Positions 6,841 through 15,623 of a stretch of 64,000 nucleotides of DNA are shown here, piece after piece. The notes under the pieces are model-generated. The model was not told the origin of the DNA. It did not search any database and was given only the letters and a program-made list of their open reading frames with translations. Both the position numbers and the translations under genes were made by a program. Where the stretch lies: positions 1 to 64,000 of the forward strand of contig JACPFW010000027.1 of assembly GCA_016182795.1 (NCBI GenBank), in the 5' to 3' direction. Source of the DNA: Gemmatimonadota bacterium. GTDB taxonomy: Bacteria; Gemmatimonadota; Gemmatimonadetes; Gemmatimonadales; Gemmatimonadaceae. How positions within the stretch are numbered: position 1 is the stretch's first letter; every line of letters starts with the position of its first letter.

Positions 6841-8741
6841 TTGCCGCTCCGCGGCTGGCGCGCCCAGCGCGGCAGCTTGGAGAGCAGCACGCGCAGACTC
6901 ACCGGCTTGGTGAGGTAGTCGGCCGCCCCGGCGCGCAGGGCGCGCACCTGATCGGCATCGCCGGCGTGCGCGCTCAGGAAGACGACCACGAAATCGCGGG
7001 GACGTTCGATATGCAGCGCCTCGTGCACCGCGTGGCCATCGAGGCCGGGGAGATCGAGATCAAGAAAGACAACTGGCTTCTGCGAACTGACCGGCATCGC
7101 GCGCAGCGCCTCGAGCGCCTCGGGGCCGGTGCGCAGCACGCGGTACGTGTACCCTTCCTGATGCAGCGCGTACTCGAGCAGATCGGCGAACGCGACGTCG
7201 TCCTCGACGATCACAACATCTGGCGCGCGCGTGGAGTCTTCGGGTGTCCACACGTGATTGTCCTGATGCGCGGCGAGCGCGGCGGCCGCGGCATCGGCGG
7301 CGGCATGCCACAGGTCGTCGATGTTCAGCGCGCCCACGGTGATGGCTTCGGCGAAGCCGAGCACCCAGCGCGGCTCCGTGCCCTCGGGATCGGTGGCGCG
7401 CAGCGCGTTGAGGGCGCGCAGCATCGGGTAGTAGCCGTCGCGCACGGTGGCGACGAGCGAGATGTTGTCGTAGTGCGACAGCACGGCATCGGTGCCGCGC
7501 AGCGCGCCGGCAACAGACGCGCAGGCATGCGGCCAGCGCACTTCGTCGACCGGATCGCGCAGGCGAATCACGGCGGCGCTGAGCGCGCCCCCTTCGCGGC
7601 GCTGGGCGCCGAAGAGCTGTTCGGCCTCGCGACGCCCCGCCTCGCGTTCGGGGAGCGCGGTGGCCGGATTCAATCCGTTGGCGAGCCGGTTCTGCCGCAT
7701 CTGCTCGAGCCGGGCGAGCAGCTGCGTGCGAAGCTCGGCGGGGGCGACGGGCTTGGGCAGGAAGCCGTCGGCGCCGGCGACGATGGCGCTCTCGCGCGCC
7801 TCAGGGCTGGTGTCGGCGGAGAAGAGCACGACAGGCAGGGCGATCCAGTCGGCGCTGGCGCGAATGCGCCGCGTCAACTCGAAACCACTCGTGCCCGGGA
7901 GCTGCACGTCCATCAACAGCACGCCGGGTCGCTCGTCCTCGAGCGTCATGAAGAGCTTGGCGGGATCCTCAATGGTGATCGTGCGCAGACCGGCGCGCTC
8001 GCAGATGGCGCGCACGAGCACGAGAATCATTGGATCGTCGTCGAGGATAACCACCGAACCGCCGCTCACCGACGTGCGTTGGGCGAGTTGCTCGATGATG
8101 ACAATCAGGTCGTCGGCGGCAATGTCCTGATCGACCACGGTGACGGCGCCGAACGACCGGCCTCCCGGTGCCGCGGGCTGCAGCGTGGCCGAGAGCAGGA
8201 CCATGGGCAGACCGTCCGGCACCTGCAGGGCGCGCCCGAGATCGGCCGGCGCGATCAGCGCGAACGGACGCTCGCGCCCCTGCACGCGGCTGGCGAACTC
8301 GCCGGCGTGCATGGGGACGAACCGCATGTGCGACGACGCCCCCAGCTTGCTCCACTCACCGAGCCGCTCGGCGGGCGACGCCACGCACCACACCTCGCGC
8401 GTCTCGATCTCGGTCGGCGATTCGGCGGCGGCGCCGTACGCCGTGTACAGCGCGTCCACCAACCGGCGCAGCAGCGCGCCGCGCCGATCACCATCGAGCG
8501 AGGCGTCGAGCGCCCACGTGCGCGCGCGCTGCTCCATATCGGCAATCAGCTCGCCCGCCTCGGCGTAACCGTACGAGCCCGACGAGCCGCGCAGGCGGTG
8601 CAGTTCGCGCCGCAGCGTGTCGAGCACGTTGGCATCGCGAGCGTCGAGTTCGAGGAGCGCCGCATATTGATGCAGGCGCTCGAGCGCGGCGTGCGCCGAG
8701 CCGAGGAATCGTTCGCGCAGGGCCGGGGTGGGCGCGGTCAT
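6837..8741 (-). CDS. Hpt-REC-degenerate GGDEF-REC regulatory protein
   Basis: About 634 residues from ATG 8741 (AGGA eight bases upstream; another ATG lies at 8750). An N-terminal Hpt domain has the phosphorylatable His in ELHRLRGSSGS (about residue 48). A first receiver domain has acidic residues ILDDD near 231-235 and the phosphoacceptor Asp in LLMDVQLPG (about 277). A GGDEF-like fold follows (about 352-470), in which the signature loop reads HYDNIS instead of GGDEF, so it is probably unable to make c-di-GMP. A second receiver has Asp in VFLDLDLPG (about 560) and the conserved Lys in YLTKP. There is no kinase domain and no kinase gene nearby. It overlaps the HEAT gene by 4 bp and likely controls the polymer synthase. 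Confidence 0.8.
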   Translation of the reverse strand: MTAPTPALRERFLGSAHAALERLHQYAALLELDARDANVLDTLRRELHRLRGSSGSYGYAEAGELIADMEQRARTWALDASLDGDRRGALLRRLVDALYTAYGAAAESPTEIETREVWCVASPAERLGEWSKLGASSHMRFVPMHAGEFASRVQGRERPFALIAPADLGRALQVPDGLPMVLLSATLQPAAPGGRSFGAVTVVDQDIAADDLIVIIEQLAQRTSVSGGSVVILDDDPMILVLVRAICERAGLRTITIEDPAKLFMTLEDERPGVLLMDVQLPGTSGFELTRRIRASADWIALPVVLFSADTSPEARESAIVAGADGFLPKPVAPAELRTQLLARLEQMRQNRLANGLNPATALPEREAGRREAEQLFGAQRREGGALSAAVIRLRDPVDEVRWPHACASVAGALRGTDAVLSHYDNISLVATVRDGYYPMLRALNALRATDPEGTEPRWVLGFAEAITVGALNIDDLWHAAADAAAAALAAHQDNHVWTPEDSTRAPDVVIVEDDVAFADLLEYALHQEGYTYRVLRTGPEALEALRAMPVSSQKPVVFLDLDLPGLDGHAVHEALHIERPRDFVVVFLSAHAGDADQVRALRAGAADYLTKPVSLRVLLSKLPRWARQPRSGK

Positions 8742-8840
8742 GGCCGGCATCCTATTTGCATTGGCTCAATTTCCGCGTCGCGCGATCCGAGGGGAATACC
8801 CATCCCGACCGAATCGCATCGCCTCTGACATGTCCCAGGT

Positions 8841-11324
8841 TCACGGTTGTACGAGCCGCATGCGCAGCGAGTCGGCCGCCGGACTCCGGGGCTGCACCCG
8901 GCGCAAGGCATTGAGCGTGGCGAGCGCGGCGGCCTTTTGGCCGGTCAATTCCAGCGCGCGCGCCTTGCAGTACAGCAGGCCGGGATCCGCTGGGAAGCGC
9001 GCGAGCGCGCTCGTTGCCGCGATCAGCGCGGGCGCGCCGCGCTCCTGGAATAGGTCGAGCTCGATCAGCGCGGCGATCCCGTCGGCGTAGTTGGGCGCCC
9101 GTCGCACGAGGTCCGTGAGAATCGGACGTGCCTCGTCGAACCGGCGCTCCCAGGCATACGTCCGACCGAACAACGCGCGCGCGTCATGATAGCTGGGCGC
9201 GTCGCGCAGCAGGCGCCGCAGCACGAGCCGCGCGGTCTCGTACTGCTTTTGTTCGGCGAGCCCGCGCGCCGCCGTGAACGCCTCGACGGGCGTGGCCCTG
9301 TCGAGGTCGAGCGCCTCGTAGGCCGTGGACTCCCGCGCGAGCTCGGTTGGATCAACGTCAACGCTTCCCGGCCCGGCCGACGAACGGGGCATCAGGTGAT
9401 CGCCGGTGGTCACGAAACGGTTGATGGCGCGAAACCGATTGAGCTTCGTCCGTACGTCGTCGCGCATCGACGCATCGCGCAGCGGAGAGAGGACCATTCC
9501 GTCACCGAGGCGAAACAGCTGCTCGTCACCGAGGAACCGCGTGCCGTCCAGATAGTCGTCGAGCGCGTTCTTCGTGCGCATGAGCGCCAACGCATGCGCG
9601 TGCCGAAACGCAACGACGGTGTCGAGCCCCGTGCCAAGCCAGGCCGCGCTGTCGGGTGGCGCCAAGCTGTACCGGTGCTGCAGCAGCGCCAGCACTGACG
9701 GCACGACATCCAGGTGCGACGACACCGCGCCGATGTGCTGCGGCGCGAGCAGCATCGGTGAGAAGACGAGCAAGGGCACGTGATACCGCGCGATGCGGTT
9801 GGACGGCGGAACCGGAATCAGCCGATGGTCGCCGGTGATAAAGAAGATGGTGCGCCCGTAGTCGGCGCGCGCCGCGTACGCCTGCAGAAAGCCACGCAGG
9901 GCGTCGTCGGCATACAGCAGTGAGGCGAAGACGCCGCTGTACTCGCGATAGACCGCTCGCTTCGCCGCGCTCACCTGCATCGCGGCCAGCCGGCGCTCGA
10001 AGCGCGCGCGGTACTCGACGGCCCGCGGCGGGATGAACGGCTCGTGCGTCGAGATGGTGAGGTAGATGTCGAGGCGCGGCGCGCGTGACGGTGCGTCGAT
10101 GAGTTCGAGAGAACGCTGATAGAGCGCGCCGTCCGAGTAGCCCCACGATTCACCGCCGGCGCCGGCGGGCAGGCGCTCATCGGCCGCGCTAAAGCCCGAC
10201 GCGTCGGTGAAGCGGTCGACACGCTGACGCTCCATGAACGCGTCGATATTGTCGAAGTGGCCGTTGGTGCCCGTGAAGTAGTTCGTCGTGTAGCCAAGCG
10301 ACTTGAGCAGCGGGCCCAGCGTCAGGTGGCTCGGCATACGGGAGCCGAGTTCCATGAAGCCGTTTGCGCCGAATGGCAGTGATCCGAGCAGCGACGGCAG
10401 GATGCCGAAGGTGCGCCCTGACGTACTCAGGAAGTTGTCCCAGCTAAGACTGCGGTCGGCGAGCGAGTCGAGGAACGGGGTGAAACCGCCGAGTTCGGCG
10501 CCGCGACCGGTGAAGTCGCGTCCGAGCCCCTCGATGATGACGAACACCAGGTTGGGCGGCGTATCTCCCAGCGTCATGCGCGGCCCCAGCACGTCGTCGT
10601 ACGACACGCGGTGCCGCAGTGGATAGCCCTGCAGCGCCAGTCCGGCGGACGGCGGGCGCAGCTTCTCAACGAGCAGCGCGAGCGCCTTGGCGGCAAACCA
10701 CCCTGACTTGTTCAGCGCCAGCCAATAGGCGGTGTCCGACGTGAATGCCGACGGAGACGGACGCAACAGGCTCGGTATGCCAACGGAGGCCAGCATCGCC
10801 GCCCCAATCAGCGCGCTGGTGATGCGGTTCACCGGGACGCGTCGACCGAGGTTGGGCACGATCCACGCGGCGGCGCCCACCAGCGCGAGGCCCAGCACAG
10901 CGCCGATCGACACCCCGCCCGACGCCGTGACCGTCTCGCGAATATCCAGCCAGCTGTAGCCGAAGAGATCGGCGCCGAGGGGGACGAGCGTGACCGCGAA
11001 GTACTGCGAGAGCGCGGCCGCCACCAACGCGACCACCACCAGCGCGGCGCGGTGGGCCAGACGCGCGGCCCGCGGCCGCCACCGCGCGAGCACCAGCACC
11101 GGCGGCGCGAGCACGACGGCAACCCAGAGCGTCAGCGCCGCATCACTGCCGATCGCGCGCAGCCAGTCGGCGGCGGATGCCGACGGCAGCGCGTGCGCGG
11201 CACCCGCCATCCACCGCTCGGCGAGACGCAGCACCAGCACGACCGCGAAGAACCCAACGCTCGTGCGCAGGTACTCCACAGCGGCGGAGCGAAGAGGTCC
11301 GTCGCCGGCCGCCGATCCCGTCAT
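8841..11324 (-). CDS. LTA synthase-like phosphotransferase with C-terminal TPRs
   Basis: An 827-residue membrane enzyme. About five N-terminal membrane helices (to about residue 205) precede a periplasmic alkaline phosphatase/sulfatase-fold domain. Metal site residues are visible in LVFVIIEGLG and in FITGDHR, and the segment STSGRTFGILPSLLGSLP carries the probable Ser/Thr nucleophile. The last 140 residues look like tetratricopeptide repeats. LtaS-type enzymes transfer glycerol-phosphate or related groups onto surface glycans, here possibly onto the product of the GT2 synthase. Three bases separate it from the YaiO-like gene and about 100 bases from the regulator gene. The donor and acceptor cannot be told from sequence. 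Confidence 0.8.
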   Translation of the reverse strand: MTGSAAGDGPLRSAAVEYLRTSVGFFAVVLVLRLAERWMAGAAHALPSASAADWLRAIGSDAALTLWVAVVLAPPVLVLARWRPRAARLAHRAALVVVALVAAALSQYFAVTLVPLGADLFGYSWLDIRETVTASGGVSIGAVLGLALVGAAAWIVPNLGRRVPVNRITSALIGAAMLASVGIPSLLRPSPSAFTSDTAYWLALNKSGWFAAKALALLVEKLRPPSAGLALQGYPLRHRVSYDDVLGPRMTLGDTPPNLVFVIIEGLGRDFTGRGAELGGFTPFLDSLADRSLSWDNFLSTSGRTFGILPSLLGSLPFGANGFMELGSRMPSHLTLGPLLKSLGYTTNYFTGTNGHFDNIDAFMERQRVDRFTDASGFSAADERLPAGAGGESWGYSDGALYQRSLELIDAPSRAPRLDIYLTISTHEPFIPPRAVEYRARFERRLAAMQVSAAKRAVYREYSGVFASLLYADDALRGFLQAYAARADYGRTIFFITGDHRLIPVPPSNRIARYHVPLLVFSPMLLAPQHIGAVSSHLDVVPSVLALLQHRYSLAPPDSAAWLGTGLDTVVAFRHAHALALMRTKNALDDYLDGTRFLGDEQLFRLGDGMVLSPLRDASMRDDVRTKLNRFRAINRFVTTGDHLMPRSSAGPGSVDVDPTELARESTAYEALDLDRATPVEAFTAARGLAEQKQYETARLVLRRLLRDAPSYHDARALFGRTYAWERRFDEARPILTDLVRRAPNYADGIAALIELDLFQERGAPALIAATSALARFPADPGLLYCKARALELTGQKAAALATLNALRRVQPRSPAADSLRMRLVQP

Positions 11325-11327
11325 CGG

Positions 11328-12140
11328 TTAGAAGGTGAGCTTGAGGCCCGCCGACGCGGTGATGCTTTTCCGCGTGTTTCCGGGGCTGAGCTCTTCCTCA
11401 TCATGGCCAAGCGTCCACGTGGCCAGCAGGCGCGGCGTCAGTCCGGTGGATCCGTTCAGCGACATCGAGAACGCCTGCGTGCGGCCCACGGCATCCGGAG
11501 TAATGCGGTCGGTGGGACTGCTGCCGTAACTGGCGGCGACGCCCATCCAGTGATCTCCGTCTTCGAAATACCGTCTAGCGGTGAGCCCGGCCGACGCGGA
11601 CAGCCCGCCCTCCTTGGAGCGGACATATGGCCGCAGCGAGAACCAGTAGTTGCCGACGTACTTGCCCACCGCGCCGGTGAACAGCGTGACGGGCGCGCCG
11701 CCGAAGCGGAGTTGCCGGAAGCCCAGTGATGCCTCCCACGCCTGCGGCAGTGACGTGAAAGCCTCGCCGCCAACGCGCCACTCGGGGAAGATCGTGGCGC
11801 TGCTGTAGCCGGCGTTGAGATAGAGGTAGACGTTCTCGCTGACGCGCGGATAGGCATCGGCTTCGACTTGCACGCCGTCGGTCGCGAAGCGGTTGGCGTA
11901 GTTGATGCGGGCGATGAGCGATCCGCGAGCGCCGCGGCGCGAGAGCGACACGGAGCCAAGGCGCCACGGGTCGGTGTCACCGGAGAACGAGACGAGGCTG
12001 TAGTCACCGGCCGCCGTCACCGTCGGCTTCACGTCCTTGCGCGCGACGGTGGCGTCTTGGGCGACGGCCGTCAGGGGGAGGACGGCCACCATGAGCAGCG
12101 ACGCGATGGCGCTGGGGAATCGGCAGGAAAGTCGAGGCAT
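11328..12140 (-). CDS. YaiO-family outer membrane beta-barrel protein
   Basis: A 270-residue exported protein. I chose ATG 12140 because it gives a standard signal peptide (SAIASLLMVAVLPLTAVAQ). A frame extension to 12203 exists, where a GTG/ATG touches the stop of the formyltransferase gene. The mature part is a series of amphipathic strands rich in aromatic and Gly residues (NVYLYLNAGYSS, GNYWFSLRPYVRS) and ends with an aromatic Phe (SAGLKLTF), as outer membrane barrels do. The pattern resembles YaiO. It is the first gene of the surface-polymer operon and could export or anchor the polymer. It is separated by 3 bases from the LTA synthase-like gene. Confidence 0.75.
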   Translation of the reverse strand: MPRLSCRFPSAIASLLMVAVLPLTAVAQDATVARKDVKPTVTAAGDYSLVSFSGDTDPWRLGSVSLSRRGARGSLIARINYANRFATDGVQVEADAYPRVSENVYLYLNAGYSSATIFPEWRVGGEAFTSLPQAWEASLGFRQLRFGGAPVTLFTGAVGKYVGNYWFSLRPYVRSKEGGLSASAGLTARRYFEDGDHWMGVAASYGSSPTDRITPDAVGRTQAFSMSLNGSTGLTPRLLATWTLGHDEEELSPGNTRKSITASAGLKLTF

Positions 12141-12199
12141 GATTCTAATGTAGCTGCCCGCGCCTTCGGCGCGCCAAGCGTCTTGGACCGGCTCGAGCA

Positions 12200-13009
12200 T
12201 CACGTCGCCGGCACAAACCGCGACAGCAGTGTGTCGACGTCGTCGCGCCCGAATAGGCGCCAGCCGGCGGCGGTGAACCGCGCGACGTCATCATCGGTGG
12301 GGAACGAATAGTACGCCCCCGCGTCGGGTGATTGCGGCACGGTCGGCAACGATTGGCCGCGCTCGAGCGCGAGCACGGCGCGCGCCATGGCGTTCATCCC
12401 TGGCCCGTAGAGCGTGAGCACGTGCCAGAGCAGCGACCGCGCGCGGTCTACCGCGACGCGCGGAGCCTCGATGATCGCGCCGGCGTCGATGCTTGGCGAG
12501 TCGATCCAGTGGAGCGTGCAGCCGATCTCGGCGTCGCCGTTGAGCAGGGCGCGGAAGGTGGCGATGACGCCGCGGTACCGCGGGAGCAGGCCGGAGTGGA
12601 GGTTGAGCACCCCGCGCGGCGGGATGGCGATGGCATCGTCGCGCAGGATGTGGCCGAAGCGCACGGAGAGAAACAGGTCGGCGCGCGCGGCGCGCAGGGC
12701 GTCGAGCGCTTCGGGCGCGCGCGCCGACGCCAGCGAGCGCACGGGAATGCCGTGCACGCGCTCGAACTCGGCGAACGTGAGATCGCGGCCGTGCGGCGGC
12801 GTGCGTTCGACGGCGGGAAAGACGTGGTGGTTGAAGAAGTCCTGCTCCACGAACGACAGCGGCTCGAGCGCGCGCGACGCCGCCGAGCGGCCGCCGACGC
12901 GTTCGGAGAGAAAGACGGCGCCGATGCGCGCGCCCAGCGCGCGATGCAGTTGGTTGAGCGCAACGCACGACTCGATGTCGCGGTTGGTGAGGAGGGCGAG
13001 GCGGAGCAT
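12200..13009 (-). CDS. formyltransferase-fold enzyme (not Fmt)
   Basis: A 269-residue protein starting at MLRLALLTNRD (ATG 13009; an earlier in-frame ATG at 13021 is possible). It has the formyltransferase core: NLHSGLLPRYRG with the catalytic Asn and His, followed by SPSIDAGAII with the catalytic Asp. This motif set uses N10-formyl-tetrahydrofolate. The protein lacks the C-terminal tRNA-binding domain of methionyl-tRNA formyltransferase and reads more like sugar- or amino-group formylases of surface glycan pathways. Its stop touches the extended frame of the YaiO-like gene, so it may be the head of that operon and modify a sugar precursor. The substrate is unknown. Confidence 0.7.
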   Translation of the reverse strand: MLRLALLTNRDIESCVALNQLHRALGARIGAVFLSERVGGRSAASRALEPLSFVEQDFFNHHVFPAVERTPPHGRDLTFAEFERVHGIPVRSLASARAPEALDALRAARADLFLSVRFGHILRDDAIAIPPRGVLNLHSGLLPRYRGVIATFRALLNGDAEIGCTLHWIDSPSIDAGAIIEAPRVAVDRARSLLWHVLTLYGPGMNAMARAVLALERGQSLPTVPQSPDAGAYYSFPTDDDVARFTAAGWRLFGRDDVDTLLSRFVPAT

Positions 13010-13129
13010 GGTCCCAAGCATACGCCGACGGTGCGGCGCTGCAACCACCGGGCGAATGCCGGGCACCTTGCCGCGCGCCCGCCAGGACGTAGCGTTCGCT
13101 GCACCGTAACGGTCCCGAGGTCGGTCTCG

Positions 13130-14668
13130 ATGCGTTTCCCTGCGATCGCTGCTGACGTGCGGCGAACGATCGTCGCGTGCCTCGCCATCAAGCTAGGCAT
13201 GCACCTGGCAGTCGCGATCGGCACGCCGTTCGAGTTTCACCGTGACGAGCTGCTGTACCATGCGATGGGAAGCCATCTCCACTTCTTCCGGATGGACTTT
13301 CCGCCGTTCATCGCGCTGCTGGCGGAGCTCATTCGGCATACCACGGGCGCCACGGTGTTCATGTATCGCCTCGTGCCCGGCCTCGCCGGCACGGCCGTGA
13401 TGGCGCTGGCGCTGCTCCTCGTGCACCGACTAGGTGGGTCGCGCATGGCTGTGGTGCTCACGTCGGTGGCGTTGCTGGCCAGTCCGCTCTTTCAGCGCGC
13501 GGCGGCGCTCTTTCAGCCGGTGGTGTTTGACCAGCTGGCGTGGATGATGGTTCTATACGCGTGCGTCGAGTTGTGTGATCACGACGACGTCCGTTGGTGG
13601 ATCACGCTCGGCGTGAGTGCGGGTTTCGGGTTGCTCACCAAGTTCTCGATTGCGTTCATCGGCGTCGGCGTGCTCACGGGCCTCGTGCTCACCGGACACC
13701 GGCGCCGGCTGGCCACGCGCGGCCCGTGGGTGGCGTTGCTGGTTGCTGTGGTGATCGGGAGCCCCAGCGTCATTGGGCAGTATGCGCTGGACTGGCCGGT
13801 GGTTGCGCAGATGGAGCAACTCCAGAGCGGTCAGCTTGATCATGTGACGTGGGGCGGGTTCCTCGGCGCGCAGTTCCTCATGGTCGGGCCCGCCGTGCTC
13901 CTCGCGCTGGCCGGACTTGCGGCATTCCTGCGCGGGCCGCTCGACCGATATCGATTGCTGGGAGTGGCGTGCCTCGCGACGTTCCTCCTCCTCGGCGTGA
14001 CGCACGGCAAGCCCTATTACGTTGGCCCGCTGTATCCCGCGCTGATTGCCGCTGGCGCCGTGTGGGTGGAGCGTCTCGCGCCGCGCGTTCGCCGGGTCAC
14101 CGCCTGGAGCGTCGGCACCGCGTCCGCGGCGTTCGGCCTGGCCGTTTTGCCGATCGGCCTGCCCATACTGCCCGCGGAGCAGACCGCGCGATACGCGGCG
14201 GCATTGGGCATCGAAACGGCCACGCGCACGAACTGGGGCACCCAGCTCACGCTGCCGCAGGACTTCGCCGACATGCTTGGCTGGAGAGAAAAGGCCGAGG
14301 CCGTCGCGCGGGTGGTGGCATCACTTACGCCGGAGGAGCGGGCGAAGACGGTCCTCTACGGGAACAACTACGGACAGGCCGGCGCACTGGATCTCTATGG
14401 TCGGCGGCTCGGCTTGCCCGCCGTCATCAGCCTGGCCGGGAGTTTCTACACGTTCGGCCCTGGCTCTCTGCCGGGTGAGGTGATCGTCTTTCTCGGTGTC
14501 GCCAAGGATGATCTTGCGGACTTGCACTGCGCCTCACTCATCGAAGCCGGGCGTGTGCAGAACGTGTGGGGAGTTCCCGAGGAGCGTGATGTACCGATCT
14601 TCGTCTGTCGTGCTCCCAAACTCACCGTGCAGCAGGTGTGGCGTCTCGAGGGGCCGCACTGGGGGTAG
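13130..14668 (+). CDS. GT39/ArnT-like membrane glycosyltransferase
   Basis: A 512-residue polytopic protein from ATG 13130. It opens with a helix and then FEFHRDELLYHAMGSHL, the acidic first loop (DE) typical of the PMT_2/ArnT superfamily, followed by some ten to eleven hydrophobic helices and a soluble C-terminal domain. These enzymes transfer sugars from polyprenyl-phosphate donors in the periplasm or outer leaflet. It is divergent from the formyltransferase, sharing a 120-bp upstream region. A link with the neighbouring surface-polymer operon is plausible but unproven. Donor and acceptor are unknown. Confidence 0.75.
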   Translation: MRFPAIAADVRRTIVACLAIKLGMHLAVAIGTPFEFHRDELLYHAMGSHLHFFRMDFPPFIALLAELIRHTTGATVFMYRLVPGLAGTAVMALALLLVHRLGGSRMAVVLTSVALLASPLFQRAAALFQPVVFDQLAWMMVLYACVELCDHDDVRWWITLGVSAGFGLLTKFSIAFIGVGVLTGLVLTGHRRRLATRGPWVALLVAVVIGSPSVIGQYALDWPVVAQMEQLQSGQLDHVTWGGFLGAQFLMVGPAVLLALAGLAAFLRGPLDRYRLLGVACLATFLLLGVTHGKPYYVGPLYPALIAAGAVWVERLAPRVRRVTAWSVGTASAAFGLAVLPIGLPILPAEQTARYAAALGIETATRTNWGTQLTLPQDFADMLGWREKAEAVARVVASLTPEERAKTVLYGNNYGQAGALDLYGRRLGLPAVISLAGSFYTFGPGSLPGEVIVFLGVAKDDLADLHCASLIEAGRVQNVWGVPEERDVPIFVCRAPKLTVQQVWRLEGPHWG

Positions 14669-14715
14669 GCGGCACAGCACGCGAGTGAAGTGAAACCGTA
14701 CTAACTTCGGGTAAC

Positions 14716-15450
14716 ATGCGTCTATCTCTCTGCTTCTTGTGCACAGTGCTGGTTGGTACGCCGCTCAGGTCGAGTGAAGCGCAGTCGCAGGATGCTCGCC
14801 AGGCTGCTCTCGATTCGATCTTGCGCGAGTACACCGCGGCAGACTCCCGCGCGGACGCCGCCATGCTGGTGCGCCTCGACCGCCGCATTCGCCATCTGGT
14901 GCCGACGAGGGGATGGGATACGCTGAGCTTCCCGATGTCGCTCTATCGCACCGAATACCGTGCCATCGGGGTCGAACCAATCCTGTTCGATCAGGACTGG
15001 ACCGGCTACTCAGGGAAGTTGCTGCGCGAGGCGCATCGGCACGATCCTCACGCGTACCGGTCGCTGACGCTCTACTCGACGTTGTTCGACGCCGACGGCG
15101 AACTGAGCAACGGCTTGCCCGATACCAAGGCCGCGGAGCAGTACCTCCACGAGTTCCCAAGCGGCCCGTTTGCGCTGGAAGCGCACTTTGCGATCGGTGC
15201 GCTCAATTCCGATCTGTTTCAGACACTGCGTCTTTGGTCCACGCCCGAACTTCTGGATTACAAGCTCGCCTGCTATAAGGACCTTCGCACCAAGGAACCG
15301 CTGTCTAAGCAGCGGGAGCGCGTGCGCGACGTCGCGATCTCCCATTTTCGGGTTCTCGTTCGCCTACGTCCCGACGTGACGCAGTTCACCGAAGGCTTGG
15401 AGAATCTGCTAAAGCGGCGTGAGGGTGGCTGGTACTACTGCGCGGATTAG
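14716..15450 (+). CDS. secreted protein of unknown function
   Basis: A 244-residue protein with a short signal peptide (SLCFLCTVLVGTPLRSSEAQ, cleavage near residue 23). The mature part is mostly helical and rich in charged residues, with TPR-like spacing (AAEQYLHEFPSGPFALEAHF, VAISHFRVLVRLRPDVTQF). I do not recognise a family. It lies 47 bases after the glycosyltransferase gene on the same strand and could be co-transcribed. No catalytic motif is evident. Confidence 0.6.
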   Translation: MRLSLCFLCTVLVGTPLRSSEAQSQDARQAALDSILREYTAADSRADAAMLVRLDRRIRHLVPTRGWDTLSFPMSLYRTEYRAIGVEPILFDQDWTGYSGKLLREAHRHDPHAYRSLTLYSTLFDADGELSNGLPDTKAAEQYLHEFPSGPFALEAHFAIGALNSDLFQTLRLWSTPELLDYKLACYKDLRTKEPLSKQRERVRDVAISHFRVLVRLRPDVTQFTEGLENLLKRREGGWYYCAD

Positions 15451-15516
15451 CCCACCAGACACGTGGGTGCGCTTGATCGGACGCTCCGTTTCACCTTCCC
15501 CGAGAGCCAATTGGCC

Positions 15517-15545
15517 TTGTAGCTTCGGTGTTTATTCGGTATTCT
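15517..15545 (+). promoter_or_regulatory. dnaE2 promoter with candidate SOS operator
   Basis: A -35 TTGTAG (15517-15522) and a -10 TATTCT (15540-15545) flank a 17-base spacer CTTCGGTGTTTATTCGG. It differs from the imuA spacer at two positions only (CTTCGGTATTTGTTCGG) and keeps both TTCGGT half-sites at 11-base spacing. The start codon of dnaE2 is 79 bases downstream of the -10. Confidence 0.7.
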
Positions 15546-15623
15546 TTCATTAGATAGACCATGCCCGGTCCGGCGGGCAGGCCGCGTTGCAGTTCCCTGC
15601 CACCCTGAACCCTGCACCCGGAC

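Noticed and set aside
12332-13129. A long N-terminal extension of the GT39-type gene.
   Set aside because: It is antisense to the formyltransferase gene and has the same charged shadow composition; ATG 13130 gives the normal family start.
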